Shown piece by piece: positions 46,654 to 55,952 of a DNA stretch of 64,000 nucleotides. The translations under genes were made by a program, and so were the position numbers. The notes under the pieces were generated by a model that searched no databases, had not been told where the DNA came from, and was given only the letters and a program-made list of their open reading frames with translations. Origin of the DNA: Boswellia sacra (lineage: Eukaryota; Streptophyta; Magnoliopsida; Sapindales; Burseraceae); NCBI GenBank assembly GCA_013180625.2, contig SNVD02006154.1, positions 175,455 to 239,454 on the forward strand, read 5' to 3'. Position 1 is the stretch's first letter, and each line of letters begins with the position of its first letter.

Positions 46654-47185
46654 TAAAAATTAGAAAAAGAATTAGTTATTATTGTTAACTAGGAACTATT
46701 TGAATTCGTATTCTTTGATAACAACCTATTGATTATTTACAAACTACAAAAGAAAATGAATAAATAATTTATACTTAAATAAATAAATAAGAATTTTAAA
46801 CAATTCTAACAATTAAGTTTTATTTTAAAAAAGGGTATAAAAATTATCTTTTTAAACTAAGTTAAACCAAGGGCCTAAACAAATTTTCTAAAGCTTTATG
46901 AGGGTCCGGGCTGCCTACTCTACCAAGGCAACTAGCTCCGCCACCAATGGGCAGAAATTAACTAATTTCTCCAACCACTGCATGATGAAGAATATTTTCA
47001 ACGAACTAATTGATTTATTCACTTCTAACGGTTCCATTGAGTTCCGTTGTACAATTCTTCACTTTCTTTTAATTATCTCTACTAACTAGTTTATTCCCTT
47101 CTAACTGTTCCATTCACTGTCTCTCTACAATTCTTCTCTTTCTTTAATTATCACAACCAATATTTCCTAGTCAACTTCTTCGCAT

Positions 47186-47196
47186 GTATTATATAA
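47186..47196 (+). promoter_or_regulatory. Putative TATA box of NIP copy 3
   Basis: GTATTATATAA lies about 130 bases before the start codon at 47326, as in copies 1 and 2. The ATG at 47184 overlaps this box and is unlikely to be transcribed. Confidence 0.45.
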
Positions 47197-47325
47197 TTAG
47201 CAGAAACCGAGCTACTACAACGTACCCTACCAGTACATATAGAGACAGAGCTGGCTAGCGGCAGCTCAAGTTTTCTTTTCCTTTTAAATTTCTCTTCATT
47301 TTCAATTATTGTTAAGCGATTAACA

Positions 47326-48746
47326 ATGGAGAAACTTGATGTTACATCACCTCCTAAAAAGTCAGCAATGACAGAAGTCTCTTTTGCAAGAAAGGTATGA
47401 TATGAGAGACCTGCTCCCGTAAATACCATAAGTTAATTCAAGAAAGTTTTACGTGGAACAAATATATTATGATCTATCCAATAAGATTATTTTACATACA
47501 CAAGTGTTTCGATTTATATACTTTACTAATATCTATATGTCTTCGTTTTTATTTCTTTAATAAATTTTTTATTAATATTTTAGTGTGTTATCCTTGAAAG
47601 GGTTATGAGAGATGATGCTTATTTATTTTTGATGCCAAAATCAGGTGGGAGCAGAATTCGTAGGCACTCTTATACTCATCTTTGCTGGGGCAGGCACAGC
47701 CATTGTGAACCAGAAAAAACAAGGCTCGGAAACCCTCCTTGGCCTTGCTGCCTCCAATGGACTCGCTGTTATGATCATCATATTCTCGACTGGCCACATC
47801 TCTGGAGCCCATCTGAACCCTGCTGTCACCATTTCCTTTGCTGCCTGGGAACACTTTCCATGGAAGCATGTACGTAAATATGGATATCAATACAATCTTT
47901 CAAAGTAAACATATGAATACAGTATTAAAGTTTTTCAATTTTTTTCTTTTGCTTTAATAAATTTACCAACAGAATTAAGAGTCGTGGGTTTTGGGTTTTG
48001 ATAAAAGACAAGTGAGGCATACAAAAAACGATCTTTTAACTCTGATACTTTGTTATAAACCTTCATCAAATTTAGCGAACACCGCTTGAGAAATTTTAAA
48101 TAATTTATTACTGTTCTGTTTTTTTGTCTTATTTTTTAACAGGTGCCAGCGTACACAGGAGCACAAGTAATGGCATCACTATGCGCAGCATTTATGCTTA
48201 AGGCAATTTTTCATCCGGAGATGGGAGGGGGAGTGACAGTGCCAACAGTAGGAGATGGTCAAGCTTTCGCTTTGGAGTTTATTATTAGCTTCATTCTCAT
48301 GTTTGTTGTTACTGCTGTCTCCACTGACACAAAAGCTGTAAGTTTAGTTTGCACTTCCATTGGATCTTTAACATTAAATAAATAAAAGGTTAACAGAGAA
48401 CTAAGCTGTAAGCATAACTCTCTGAAATTATTTATTGAAATAAGCTGAAATTTCCTCTCAATCTGGGATTGTGTAGATGCAAGAATTGGCAGGAATCATA
48501 GTGGGAGGCACCGTCATGCTTAACATACTCATAGCCGGGTACATATATATACACGTCCCAACGCTATAAAAATAATCAAAGGCTAGAAAAATCCATTAAT
48601 TAATTAGTATTTTTAGATGACCAAATATTTGATTGAAAAAAATCCAAGAAACTATTTATTATCAATAGAAAAATAAATAGCTTCGTAAGTTCGGATTAGG
48701 ACAGAACCTAACTTTTGTACACAATTGTCAGCAATACTTTATGATC

Positions 48747-48799
<53 letters not shown>

Positions 48800-49028
48800 T
48801 TGAAAGATCTTTATGCATTAATGGTGTATATGGTGCAGACCTTGGACTGGTGCTTCAATGAATCCGGTAAGAACACTGGGACCAGCCATAGCAGAAAACA
48901 ATTTCAAGGCCATTTGGATCTACCTAACCGCCCCAATCCTTGGGACACTCTGCGGTGCAGGAACCTATTCAGCTGTAAAGCTGCCGTTGGATGACGGCGT
49001 TGCCCCTAAATTGCCTGCTTTTTTATAA
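47326..49028 (+). CDS. NIP6;1-like aquaporin, copy 3, five exons, apparently intact
   Basis: Exons 47326-47394, 47645-47869, 48143-48337, 48477-48538 and 48839-49028 join to 741 bases, 246 residues plus stop, all with GT-AG junctions and matching phases. Residues 24-230 form the six-helix MIP pore. NPA box 1 ([12 protein letters not shown]) is at residues 81-83 and NPV box 2 ([12 protein letters not shown]) at 192-194, the NPA/NPV pair known for NIP6;1. By spacing from these boxes the aromatic/arginine filter is Asn61, Ile180, Ala189, Arg195; the family usually has Ala at the first place. The N-terminus is 23 residues ([13 protein letters not shown] start) against 76 in copy 1, so the Thr-Pro-Gly repeats are lost. 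Known role: plasma-membrane boric acid transport. Likely function inferred; it might be a late pseudogene. Confidence 0.85.
48752..48797. repeat. TA microsatellite in intron 4 of NIP copy 3
   Basis: An uninterrupted TA run of about 46 bases between exons 4 and 5. Confidence 0.95.
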
Positions 49029-49249
49029 GGAGTTTGAGCAGGTGATTTGTTGTTAATTAACACCGTCCCAAGATATATAACGATACATGAAGAATATGGG
49101 CATGCGTTATTTTGAAGCCCATTGACTTGCTTTGACCTAATAATAATTACAATATGTTTTCATTCTAGTATTGTAAAATATTTCCCAAAAACATGGAGCA
49201 GATGCTATGGCTATGATGTGATTGTACAAAGCTGGGAAGAGATTATATG
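49029..49249. other. 3' flank of NIP copy 3
   Basis: Presumed 3' UTR and downstream DNA. AATAAT and AATATT-type signals occur, but none can be assigned as the poly(A) signal. The chromovirus LTR begins at 49250, only about 220 bases after the stop codon. Confidence 0.5.
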
Positions 49250-49654
49250 TGTTATGTGCTCATATAATAATAATAAATTTATAAGAGTCCAAGTTTCGGT
49301 GGACCTAGTCTTAGTGGTATGATAACTAAGTCAAATAAAGTGAGCATTATCTACAAAGTGGGGCAAGATTTTCAGGGGTTGTTTCTACTTTTTTGTTGGG
49401 TTGTTCCTATTTTTTTGTTTTCTTCCGTTGCAATTACATGTATAAATAATTGTCTTGAATGGAATGAAGGGGAAGGAATTTAGACTAAAAGCAAAAGCTT
49501 ATTTCGGAGGCCCTGGTCTTCCTCGAATTAGACCAACCACATCCATTTGTTTTTTTTTATTAATTTTCTTCCCTTGCAACAATAGGTAAGAATAGGCACA
49601 GATTTTCTCCTAGCAAAAGACCAATAACCAGGTCTGTTACGTCCGCACGTAACA
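49250..49654 (+). repeat. 5' LTR of chromovirus (405 bp)
   Basis: Starts TGTTATGTGCTC and ends CGTAACA three bases before the primer site. It contains a possible TATA region (TATAAATAATTG near 49440). Confidence 0.9.
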
Positions 49655-49657
49655 TTT

Positions 49658-49669
49658 TGGTATCAGAGC
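49658..49669 (+). other. Primer-binding site of chromovirus
   Basis: TGGTATCAGAGC, initiator-Met tRNA type. The long open frame runs through this site, so an upstream TTG is not the start codon; the first ATG at 49675 is used. Confidence 0.88.
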
Positions 49670-49674
49670 TAGAC

Positions 49675-52600
49675 ATGGAGGAGCAAAAGCTGAAAAGTTT
49701 AGAAGTTGAAGTGGGTTCTCTTGCAACAGGTCAAGAACGACTGCTCAAAGAAATGCAAGAAATGTTTGCGGCTATGAATGCTCGTTTTGATCAATTCTCC
49801 AAAGCTCATGAACAAGATGAGAATTCTCATAGTGCAGCCCGTAAAGGAGGAGCCAGCAGAGAAACTTCTTTCAACACTTATCATCCTAAAACAGTCAAAC
49901 TTGATTTTCCTCGTTACGATGGGGAAGGCGATCCTACTAGTTGGATTTGTAGGGCTGAACAATTTTTTGATTTTCACCATACACCTGAAGAAGAAATGGT
50001 GGCGTTAGCTTCATTTAACTTAGAAGGGGATGCACAATTGTGGTTCCAGCTGATAAAAAAAGAATCTCCAAATGTCACATGGGAAGTTTTCAAAGGAGGA
50101 TTACATAATAGGTATGGTCCAACACAATTTCAAGATTTTTTCGGTGATCTAACAAAATTGCAACAAATTGGATCGGTAAGAGATTACCAAACCCAATTTG
50201 AAAGATTGCTAATCAGAGCAGGAGGATTGAGCCCAGCACAACAAGTTGGCTGTTTTGTAAGTGGCCTAAAAGATAATATCAAAACAGACGTTCAAGCATG
50301 CCGTCCGTCAACTCTTTCTGCTGCAATTGGTTTGGCAAGGCTGTATGAGTCTCGTATTCAAAGTAATAGGAGGTTAAACAACTTTGAAGTAAAGAAACCA
50401 ACATTTAACAAAGCTGCTCTACCGAATAAAAATCAGAATCAAATACCTGTGAAAAGGTTGACTCCCACAGAGCTTAAGGAAAGAAGAGAAAAGGGGTTTT
50501 GCTTCAACTGCAATGAAAAGTTTAGTCCAGGACACAGATGTAAAAAATTGTTCTTGATTGAAGGAATATGGCCAGAGGAAGAAGAGAGCAATGATGGAGA
50601 AGAGGAGAACGTAAATGAAGAAATTGCGGAAGTACCAGAAGTTTCTCTCAATGCAATTTATGGTGCTCAGGCCCCTCAAACCATGAAGATCCAAGGAAAG
50701 GTAGGAAATCAGTCTTGCACCTTTCTTGTAGATTCGGGAAGTACCCATAATTTTTTCAGCAATAAAGCTGCTAAAAAGATAGGGATTAATCCTACTGGCG
50801 TTGAAAAATTTGAGGTGGCAGTAGCAAATGGAGAAAAACTTTCCAGTGTGGGATTGTGTAAAGGGGTTTATATGGTGATTCAGGGAATTCCAATTGTTGC
50901 TGACCTTTATTTACTTCCTTTGGAGGGATGTGATGTTGTGCTTGGAGCACAATGGTTGAGAACATTGGGGCCCATTATTTGGGATTTTTCCAAATTATGC
51001 ATGAAGTTTAATATCGATGGGAAAGAAGTGATTTTTAAGGGCTTGACACCTCGAGAAGATAAGTACGTGGATGAACAAGAAATTGAGAAGGAATTAAAGA
51101 AAAGAAAAGATGGAGTTGTGGTACAACTATGTTCTCTCTCTTTGATGGCCCCGCAAGGTACTTTTCCTTCCAATTTTCAATTGTCTTCGTTCAATTCACA
51201 AATTGAATATGTGTTGCAAGATTTCAAAGATGTGTTTCAAGAGCCCCGTGGGCTCCCACCACCAAGGGAACATGATCATAAGATTCCTTTAAAAAAGGAA
51301 AGTGGTCCCGTGTGTGTAAGACCTTATAGGTACCCACACTTTCAAAAGAATGAGATTGAGAGGCTAGTTTCAGACATGCTAAAGGCAGGGATAATTCGGC
51401 CTAGTCAGAGTCCATATTCCTCTCCAGTATTACTTGTGAAGAAACATGATGGATCTTGGAGGCTTTGTATTGACTACAGAGCTTTGAATCAGATGACAGT
51501 CAAAGACAAGTTCCCAATCCCAATTATAGATGAGTTACTTGACGAACTGCACGGTGCTAAATATTTCACCAAATTGGATTTGAGATCAGGCTATCACCAA
51601 ATCCGAATGAATCCCAATGACATTGCCAAGACTGCATTTCGCACTCATCAGGGGCATTATGAATTTATGGTAATGCCATTTGGCCTCACCAATGCTCCCT
51701 CCACTTTCCAGTCCTTGATGAACAACATTTTCAAGAAATTTCTTCGTAAGTTCATTTTAGTGTTCTTTGATGATATTTTAATTTATAGTAAGACATGGGA
51801 AGATCACTTAGAACACTTGCATATTGTGTTGTCTATTTTAAGAACTAACAAGTTATTTGTGAAAAGAGAAAAATGTTCATTTGGGCAGGAGGAGGTGAAA
51901 TACTTGGGGCATGTAATTTCTAGTAAAGGGGTTGCTGTAGATCCTGAAAAAATTACTGCAATGTTAGAATGGCCTAAACCTAACACTGTTAAGGGCCTGC
52001 GGGGGTTTCTAGGCTTGACAGGGTATTACAGAAAATTTATAAAGGATTATGGAAAAATTGCCAGACCATTAACGCAGATGCTTAAGAAAGGAAATTTCAA
52101 GTGGAGTCATATGGCTGAAGATTCCTTTGAGCAACTCAAGATGGTGATGACACAGGCCCCTGTTTTAGCCTTACCGAATTTTGAAGAACCCTTTATTGTA
52201 GAATGCGATGCATCTGGGTTTGGAATTGGTGGAGTTCTCCAGCAAAATAAAAGGCCAATAGCTTTTTTAAGCCAAGCTTTACAAGGTAAAAATTTGTTAC
52301 TTTCTACTTATGAAAAAGAGATGTTGGCTTTAGTGCTTGCGGTACAAAAGTGGAGGCCATACTTGCTTGGTAGAAAATTCATTATAAGGACTGATCAGAA
52401 AAGCTTGAAGTATTTGTGGGAACAAAGGATAACGACAACAGCCCAAGAAAAATGGCTTGCAAAGTTAGTGGGGTATGATTTCTCCATAGAATATAAAAAA
52501 GGAAAAGAAAATGTGGTGGCAGATGCTCTCTCAAGGCAGAATGACAGTGGAGTAATTACCGCTATTTCCACTCCAATACTGCAATGGTTGGAATCTATTC

Positions 52601-53988
52601 AAGATGAAGTGCAAAATAGTTCAACTTTGCAGCAAATAGTGAGATTGTGTGAACAAGGGGAAGCTGTAGGACCATGGGAGTATAAAAATAAAGTCCTTTA
52701 TTTCAAAAGCCGAATTTACTTGTTGGAAGACTCTCCATTAGTACAGCCAATTGTGAGTGAAATGCATTCAAGTACACATGAGGGTTATCACAAGACTTTG
52801 CAAAGGGTAAGATCTGTTTTTTATTGGAAGGGAATGAGAAAAACAATAAAAGATTTTATCAAGCAATGTGATGTTTGTCAAAGACACAAGGCAGATAATA
52901 CAGCTCCTACAGGACTCCTCCGTCCATTGCCAATTCCTTTGCAGGTATGGACTGATATCTCAATGGACTTCATTGAAGGTCTCCCAAGTTCTCAAGGGAA
53001 GACAACTATTTTTGTGGTTGTTGATAGATTGTCAAAATTTGCTCACTTTATTCCAATTTCACATCCATATACAGCCATAAGTATTGCCCAAGTGTTCTTT
53101 GATCAGATTTTCAAATTATATGGCATGCCTGAAAGTATTGTTTGTGATAGAGATGTTACATTTACGAGTTTATTTTGGAAGGAATTATTCAAGTTGCAGG
53201 GAACCAGTTTCAATTTTAGCTCCTCATATCACCCCCAAACTGATGGGCAAACGGAGGTAGTTAATAGGACAATAGAGATGTACTTAAGATGCTTTACCAG
53301 CCATAGACCAAAAGAATGGGTGAAATGGATTCCTTGGGCAGCGTATTGTTACAACACCAGCGTCCATTCATCAACCAAGAAGACTCCATATGAGATAGTC
53401 TATGGTAAATTGCCGCCTACACTATTGTCTTATGTTCCTGGAACTAGTCAAGTGGAAGCCGTTGATCTAGCACTGAGAAATAGAGATGAAGTGATGAAAG
53501 AACTGAGAGAACAATTGATGAATGCCCAAAACCGAATGAAGAAGACATATGATACCAGACATATTGAAAAAAGCTTTGAAATTGGAGACTTTGTGTATCT
53601 GCGTCTGCAACCTTATCGTCAGGTGTCAGTAGCCATGAAAAGAAATATCAAGCTATCACCAAGGTTTTACGGGCCATTTGAAATAATTCAAAAGGTGGGA
53701 CCAGTGGCATACAAGTTGAAGTTACCAGATAGCTCCAAAATACATCCTATTTTTCATGTGTCCTTGTTGAAGAAACGTATTGGAGAAAGTGTAGTAGTGC
53801 AAACAAATCTGCCAACTCTACCTCAAGATAAAGATTCAATTATGCCTATGCCACTAGCAATCCTAGATAGGCGTACAAGAAAAGGTGAAGAAGAGGTTTT
53901 AGTGCATTGGGAGGGGTTGTCACCAGCTGAAGCAACTTGGGAAGATTTGGTGCAATTAAAAATGAGATATCCAGAATTTAATCCATGA
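49675..53988 (+). CDS. Chromovirus Gag-Pol polyprotein, 1437 residues, intact frame
   Basis: Domains in order: coiled-coil-like N-terminus (1-70), retrotransposon gag core (about 85-235, AEQFFDFHHTPEEEM), zinc-knuckle-like CFNCNEKFSPGHRC (near 277), aspartic protease with FLVDSGSTHNFF (Asp353), reverse transcriptase from about 550 with SWRLCIDYRALNQM, MPFGLTNAPSTFQ and the catalytic FFDDILIYS (Asp699-Asp700), RNase H starting VECDASGFGIGGVL (Asp845), integrase with an HHCC zinc finger (GYHKTLQRVRS...CDVCQRHK) and DDE core (MDFIEGLPSS, VCDRDVTF, PQTDGQTEVVNR), and a C-terminal chromodomain-like VLVHWEGLSPAEATWED. Start ATG 49675; stop TGA at 53986-53988. All catalytic residues checked are present, so this could be an active copy. 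It is not a host gene. Confidence 0.93.
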   Translation: MEEQKLKSLEVEVGSLATGQERLLKEMQEMFAAMNARFDQFSKAHEQDENSHSAARKGGASRETSFNTYHPKTVKLDFPRYDGEGDPTSWICRAEQFFDFHHTPEEEMVALASFNLEGDAQLWFQLIKKESPNVTWEVFKGGLHNRYGPTQFQDFFGDLTKLQQIGSVRDYQTQFERLLIRAGGLSPAQQVGCFVSGLKDNIKTDVQACRPSTLSAAIGLARLYESRIQSNRRLNNFEVKKPTFNKAALPNKNQNQIPVKRLTPTELKERREKGFCFNCNEKFSPGHRCKKLFLIEGIWPEEEESNDGEEENVNEEIAEVPEVSLNAIYGAQAPQTMKIQGKVGNQSCTFLVDSGSTHNFFSNKAAKKIGINPTGVEKFEVAVANGEKLSSVGLCKGVYMVIQGIPIVADLYLLPLEGCDVVLGAQWLRTLGPIIWDFSKLCMKFNIDGKEVIFKGLTPREDKYVDEQEIEKELKKRKDGVVVQLCSLSLMAPQGTFPSNFQLSSFNSQIEYVLQDFKDVFQEPRGLPPPREHDHKIPLKKESGPVCVRPYRYPHFQKNEIERLVSDMLKAGIIRPSQSPYSSPVLLVKKHDGSWRLCIDYRALNQMTVKDKFPIPIIDELLDELHGAKYFTKLDLRSGYHQIRMNPNDIAKTAFRTHQGHYEFMVMPFGLTNAPSTFQSLMNNIFKKFLRKFILVFFDDILIYSKTWEDHLEHLHIVLSILRTNKLFVKREKCSFGQEEVKYLGHVISSKGVAVDPEKITAMLEWPKPNTVKGLRGFLGLTGYYRKFIKDYGKIARPLTQMLKKGNFKWSHMAEDSFEQLKMVMTQAPVLALPNFEEPFIVECDASGFGIGGVLQQNKRPIAFLSQALQGKNLLLSTYEKEMLALVLAVQKWRPYLLGRKFIIRTDQKSLKYLWEQRITTTAQEKWLAKLVGYDFSIEYKKGKENVVADALSRQNDSGVITAISTPILQWLESIQDEVQNSSTLQQIVRLCEQGEAVGPWEYKNKVLYFKSRIYLLEDSPLVQPIVSEMHSSTHEGYHKTLQRVRSVFYWKGMRKTIKDFIKQCDVCQRHKADNTAPTGLLRPLPIPLQVWTDISMDFIEGLPSSQGKTTIFVVVDRLSKFAHFIPISHPYTAISIAQVFFDQIFKLYGMPESIVCDRDVTFTSLFWKELFKLQGTSFNFSSSYHPQTDGQTEVVNRTIEMYLRCFTSHRPKEWVKWIPWAAYCYNTSVHSSTKKTPYEIVYGKLPPTLLSYVPGTSQVEAVDLALRNRDEVMKELREQLMNAQNRMKKTYDTRHIEKSFEIGDFVYLRLQPYRQVSVAMKRNIKLSPRFYGPFEIIQKVGPVAYKLKLPDSSKIHPIFHVSLLKKRIGESVVVQTNLPTLPQDKDSIMPMPLAILDRRTRKGEEEVLVHWEGLSPAEATWEDLVQLKMRYPEFNP

Positions 53989-54010
53989 GGACAAGGAAGC
54001 TTTTTAACGT

Positions 54011-54018
54011 GGGGGGAG
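54011..54018 (+). other. Polypurine tract of chromovirus
   Basis: GGGGGGAG directly before the 3' LTR start. Confidence 0.85.
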
Positions 54019-54415
54019 TGTTATGTGCTCATATAATAATAATAAATTTATAAGAGTCCAAGTTTCGGTGGACCTAGTCTTAGTGGTATGATAACTAAGT
54101 CAAATAAAGTGAGCATTATCTACAAAGTGGGGCAAGATTTTCAGGGGTTGTTCCTACTTTTTTGTTGGGTTGTTCCTATTTTTTTGTTTTCTTCCGTTGC
54201 AATTACATGTATAAATAATTGTCTTGAATGGAATGAAGGGGAAGGAATTTAGACTAAAAGCAAAAGCTTATTTCGGAGGCCCTGGTCTTCCTCGAATTAG
54301 ACCAACCACATCCATTTGTTTTTTTTTATTAATTTTCTTCCCTTACAACAATAGGTAAGAATAGGCACAGATTTTCTCCTAGCAAAATACCAATAACCAG
54401 GTCTGTTACGTCCGC
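54019..54415 (+). repeat. 3' LTR of chromovirus (397 bp, last 8 bp missing)
   Basis: Collinear with 49250-49646 without indels. Substitutions are seen in GTTGTTCCTAC, CCCTTACAAC and GCAAAATACC. After GTCCGC the sequence departs from the 5' LTR. Confidence 0.9.
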
Positions 54416-54715
54416 TACTATTAGGATGTGATATAAAAGTTGTAATTGTTAATAAATGAGTGAGAGGCTAGTGATAGCTAGTCAGAAGCTATAAGGCTAC
54501 TTTGTTTGGGAGCTTGAGGTAACAAACTGCCTCGGTGTAATTTTTTCCTCTCCTCTGAATAAACAAGTGTGTGTTTTGTGTTTGATGTTACCCTTGGTAT
54601 ATCAATAAACTCTGTTGTCATCATAATAATTGAATCTTCCACATATATAAGAAAGGAATAGAAAACTGTTATTTTTATTGTTCTCTCCCTCCACGGTATC
54701 ATAGACTCTGTTCAC
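54416..54715 (+). repeat. Copia LTR remnant with damaged primer site
   Basis: TATTAGGATGTGATATAAAA resembles a copia LTR start. GGCTACTTTGTTTGGGAGCT (54494) matches 21076-21095, and ACGGTATCATAGACTCTGTT (54693) is a mutated primer site like that near 21717. The element body is missing. It is the same kind of remnant as that downstream of NIP copy 1. Confidence 0.5.
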
Positions 54716-55944
54716 GGTCAGCGTTTACTCTTAACTGGATGGGATATTGAGTTGTAACTAAACCGCACTCTTAGCATCTAACTTCCATGCGTTAATTTGG
54801 GCAGATCTTGACACTGCACTGTAATTAAGCGAATCAGGAACTAAGTCACTATTATTTGGAGCAAATGGAAATACGAGCACATAAGGAAGCTCTGAGGAAT
54901 CACAACTCAAAAACTCGGATTAAATGTGGCAGGATTTTTCAAAAAAAGCAGCACATTAGTCCCATCATGATAAATTGTGGCTAGCTCCTGTACCATTGAT
55001 AAAGGAAAAATTCAAATTTTAACCAAATTAAAGAACCTATTTGAAATGTAACTCACTCTCAACAAATTTTCATGCCATGACCCTTTGGGCAGAGAAATTA
55101 CCCCAATGCCCTTATAAATTTAATTAATTCATTCTTTATTTCATTCCTTCATTACCTCCATTACACCTCCATCACAGTTGCATTCCATTAGTCCTCATAC
55201 TCAAACATTCCCCAAATTTTTATCTTCATTCATCTTTATTTCATTGTGGTTCACGAAAATCCTCACTTGACAAAACCAGTTAGTTTCCTTAACTTTGTAC
55301 ATTTTTTTGCTTGCTTGAACAAATATTCACAGTTTGTGTGATTGAAATGGTAGTTAGGATGGTTGTTGTAAGAGGTAGTTTGAGTGTTTGATGATGATTG
55401 GGAGCTTGAGTTGTGTAAAAATGGTGGAAAAAGGGTGTTCGATGATGGAGGTGGATGATGACAAGTGTCGGATTCATCGTCTGGTCTCGTGCTTTACACT
55501 TGAGAATTGCATATGAAGAGACGTCGATTGTCGGATTGCATGTAACTGACACTCGATGACTAGAACCGAAGATTTGTCAAGTGTCGGTTACATGCAATTT
55601 GACACTCAATTGTCGGTTTCTCTATAACTGACACTCGATATCATGTGTCAAGTTGCGCTGGTCACATTCATCTAACAACAATTGAAAACTCTTGTCTGGT
55701 GTCGGATAGCGACCAACATGTTGCTCAAAACTTGACAACAATGAATAACAATGTCGAGAGCTTATCTTGTTCGCGAGAAACTCATATTTCATCAATTTTC
55801 ATTATTTTACTATATCAATCAATATACTATAGAATCATGTCAATCCACCTTAGATTCACTTCCCTAGCTTATTTTGTAACTGATTTAGTGCTGTGTAAAA
55901 AAGTTTGAAGAAGGAAGGAAGGAAGAAGAAAAGAAAGAAAAAAA
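54716..55944. other. Intergenic DNA with TGACACTCGA/GTGTCGG motif cluster
   Basis: No gene recognised. At 55460-55650 the strings GTGTCGG and TGACACTCGA recur at least seven times in both orientations around ATGCATGTAA-like cores, which resembles sub-terminal repeats of a DNA transposon. The ends of such an element were not found. Confidence 0.45.
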
Positions 55945-55952
55945 TGTTCGGC

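Larger units (their letters stand above)
41925..48740 (+). repeat. Segmental tandem duplication, unit B (NIP copy 3 and upstream DNA)
   Basis: Collinear with 22965-25853 plus 31256-31904. Shared landmarks are ATAATAAATCTTA at the start, TTCATGACCCTATTG near 42884 and 23293, GGGCAGAA near 46950 and 24366, and all NIP exons and introns. Unit B has gained the insertions annotated separately. Confidence 0.72.
49250..54415 (+). mobile_element. Ty3/gypsy chromovirus (Reina-like), young, full coding frame
   Basis: LTRs at 49250-49654 and 54019-54415 differ at only three positions seen by eye, at about 397 aligned bases. A TGGTATCAGAGC primer site, one uninterrupted gag-pol frame and a GGGGGGAG polypurine tract are present. 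Known: the small LTRs, ~5.2 kb size and C-terminal chromodomain fit the Reina group. The last eight bases of the 5' LTR (ACGTAACA) are missing from the 3' LTR, and no 5-bp target duplication is visible (ATATG on the left, TACTA on the right). Confidence 0.9.

Noticed and set aside
47184..47260. Upstream ORF in NIP copy 3 like the AUGUAA stall site of Arabidopsis NIP5;1
   Set aside because: The ATG overlaps the TATA-like box and no ATGTAA minimal uORF was seen between there and the start codon, so boron-dependent stalling of that type is not supported.
49657..49675. Start of the gypsy polyprotein at the TTG at 49657
   Set aside because: The TTG lies in the tRNA primer-binding site, and plant translation normally needs ATG. 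The first in-frame ATG is 49675.
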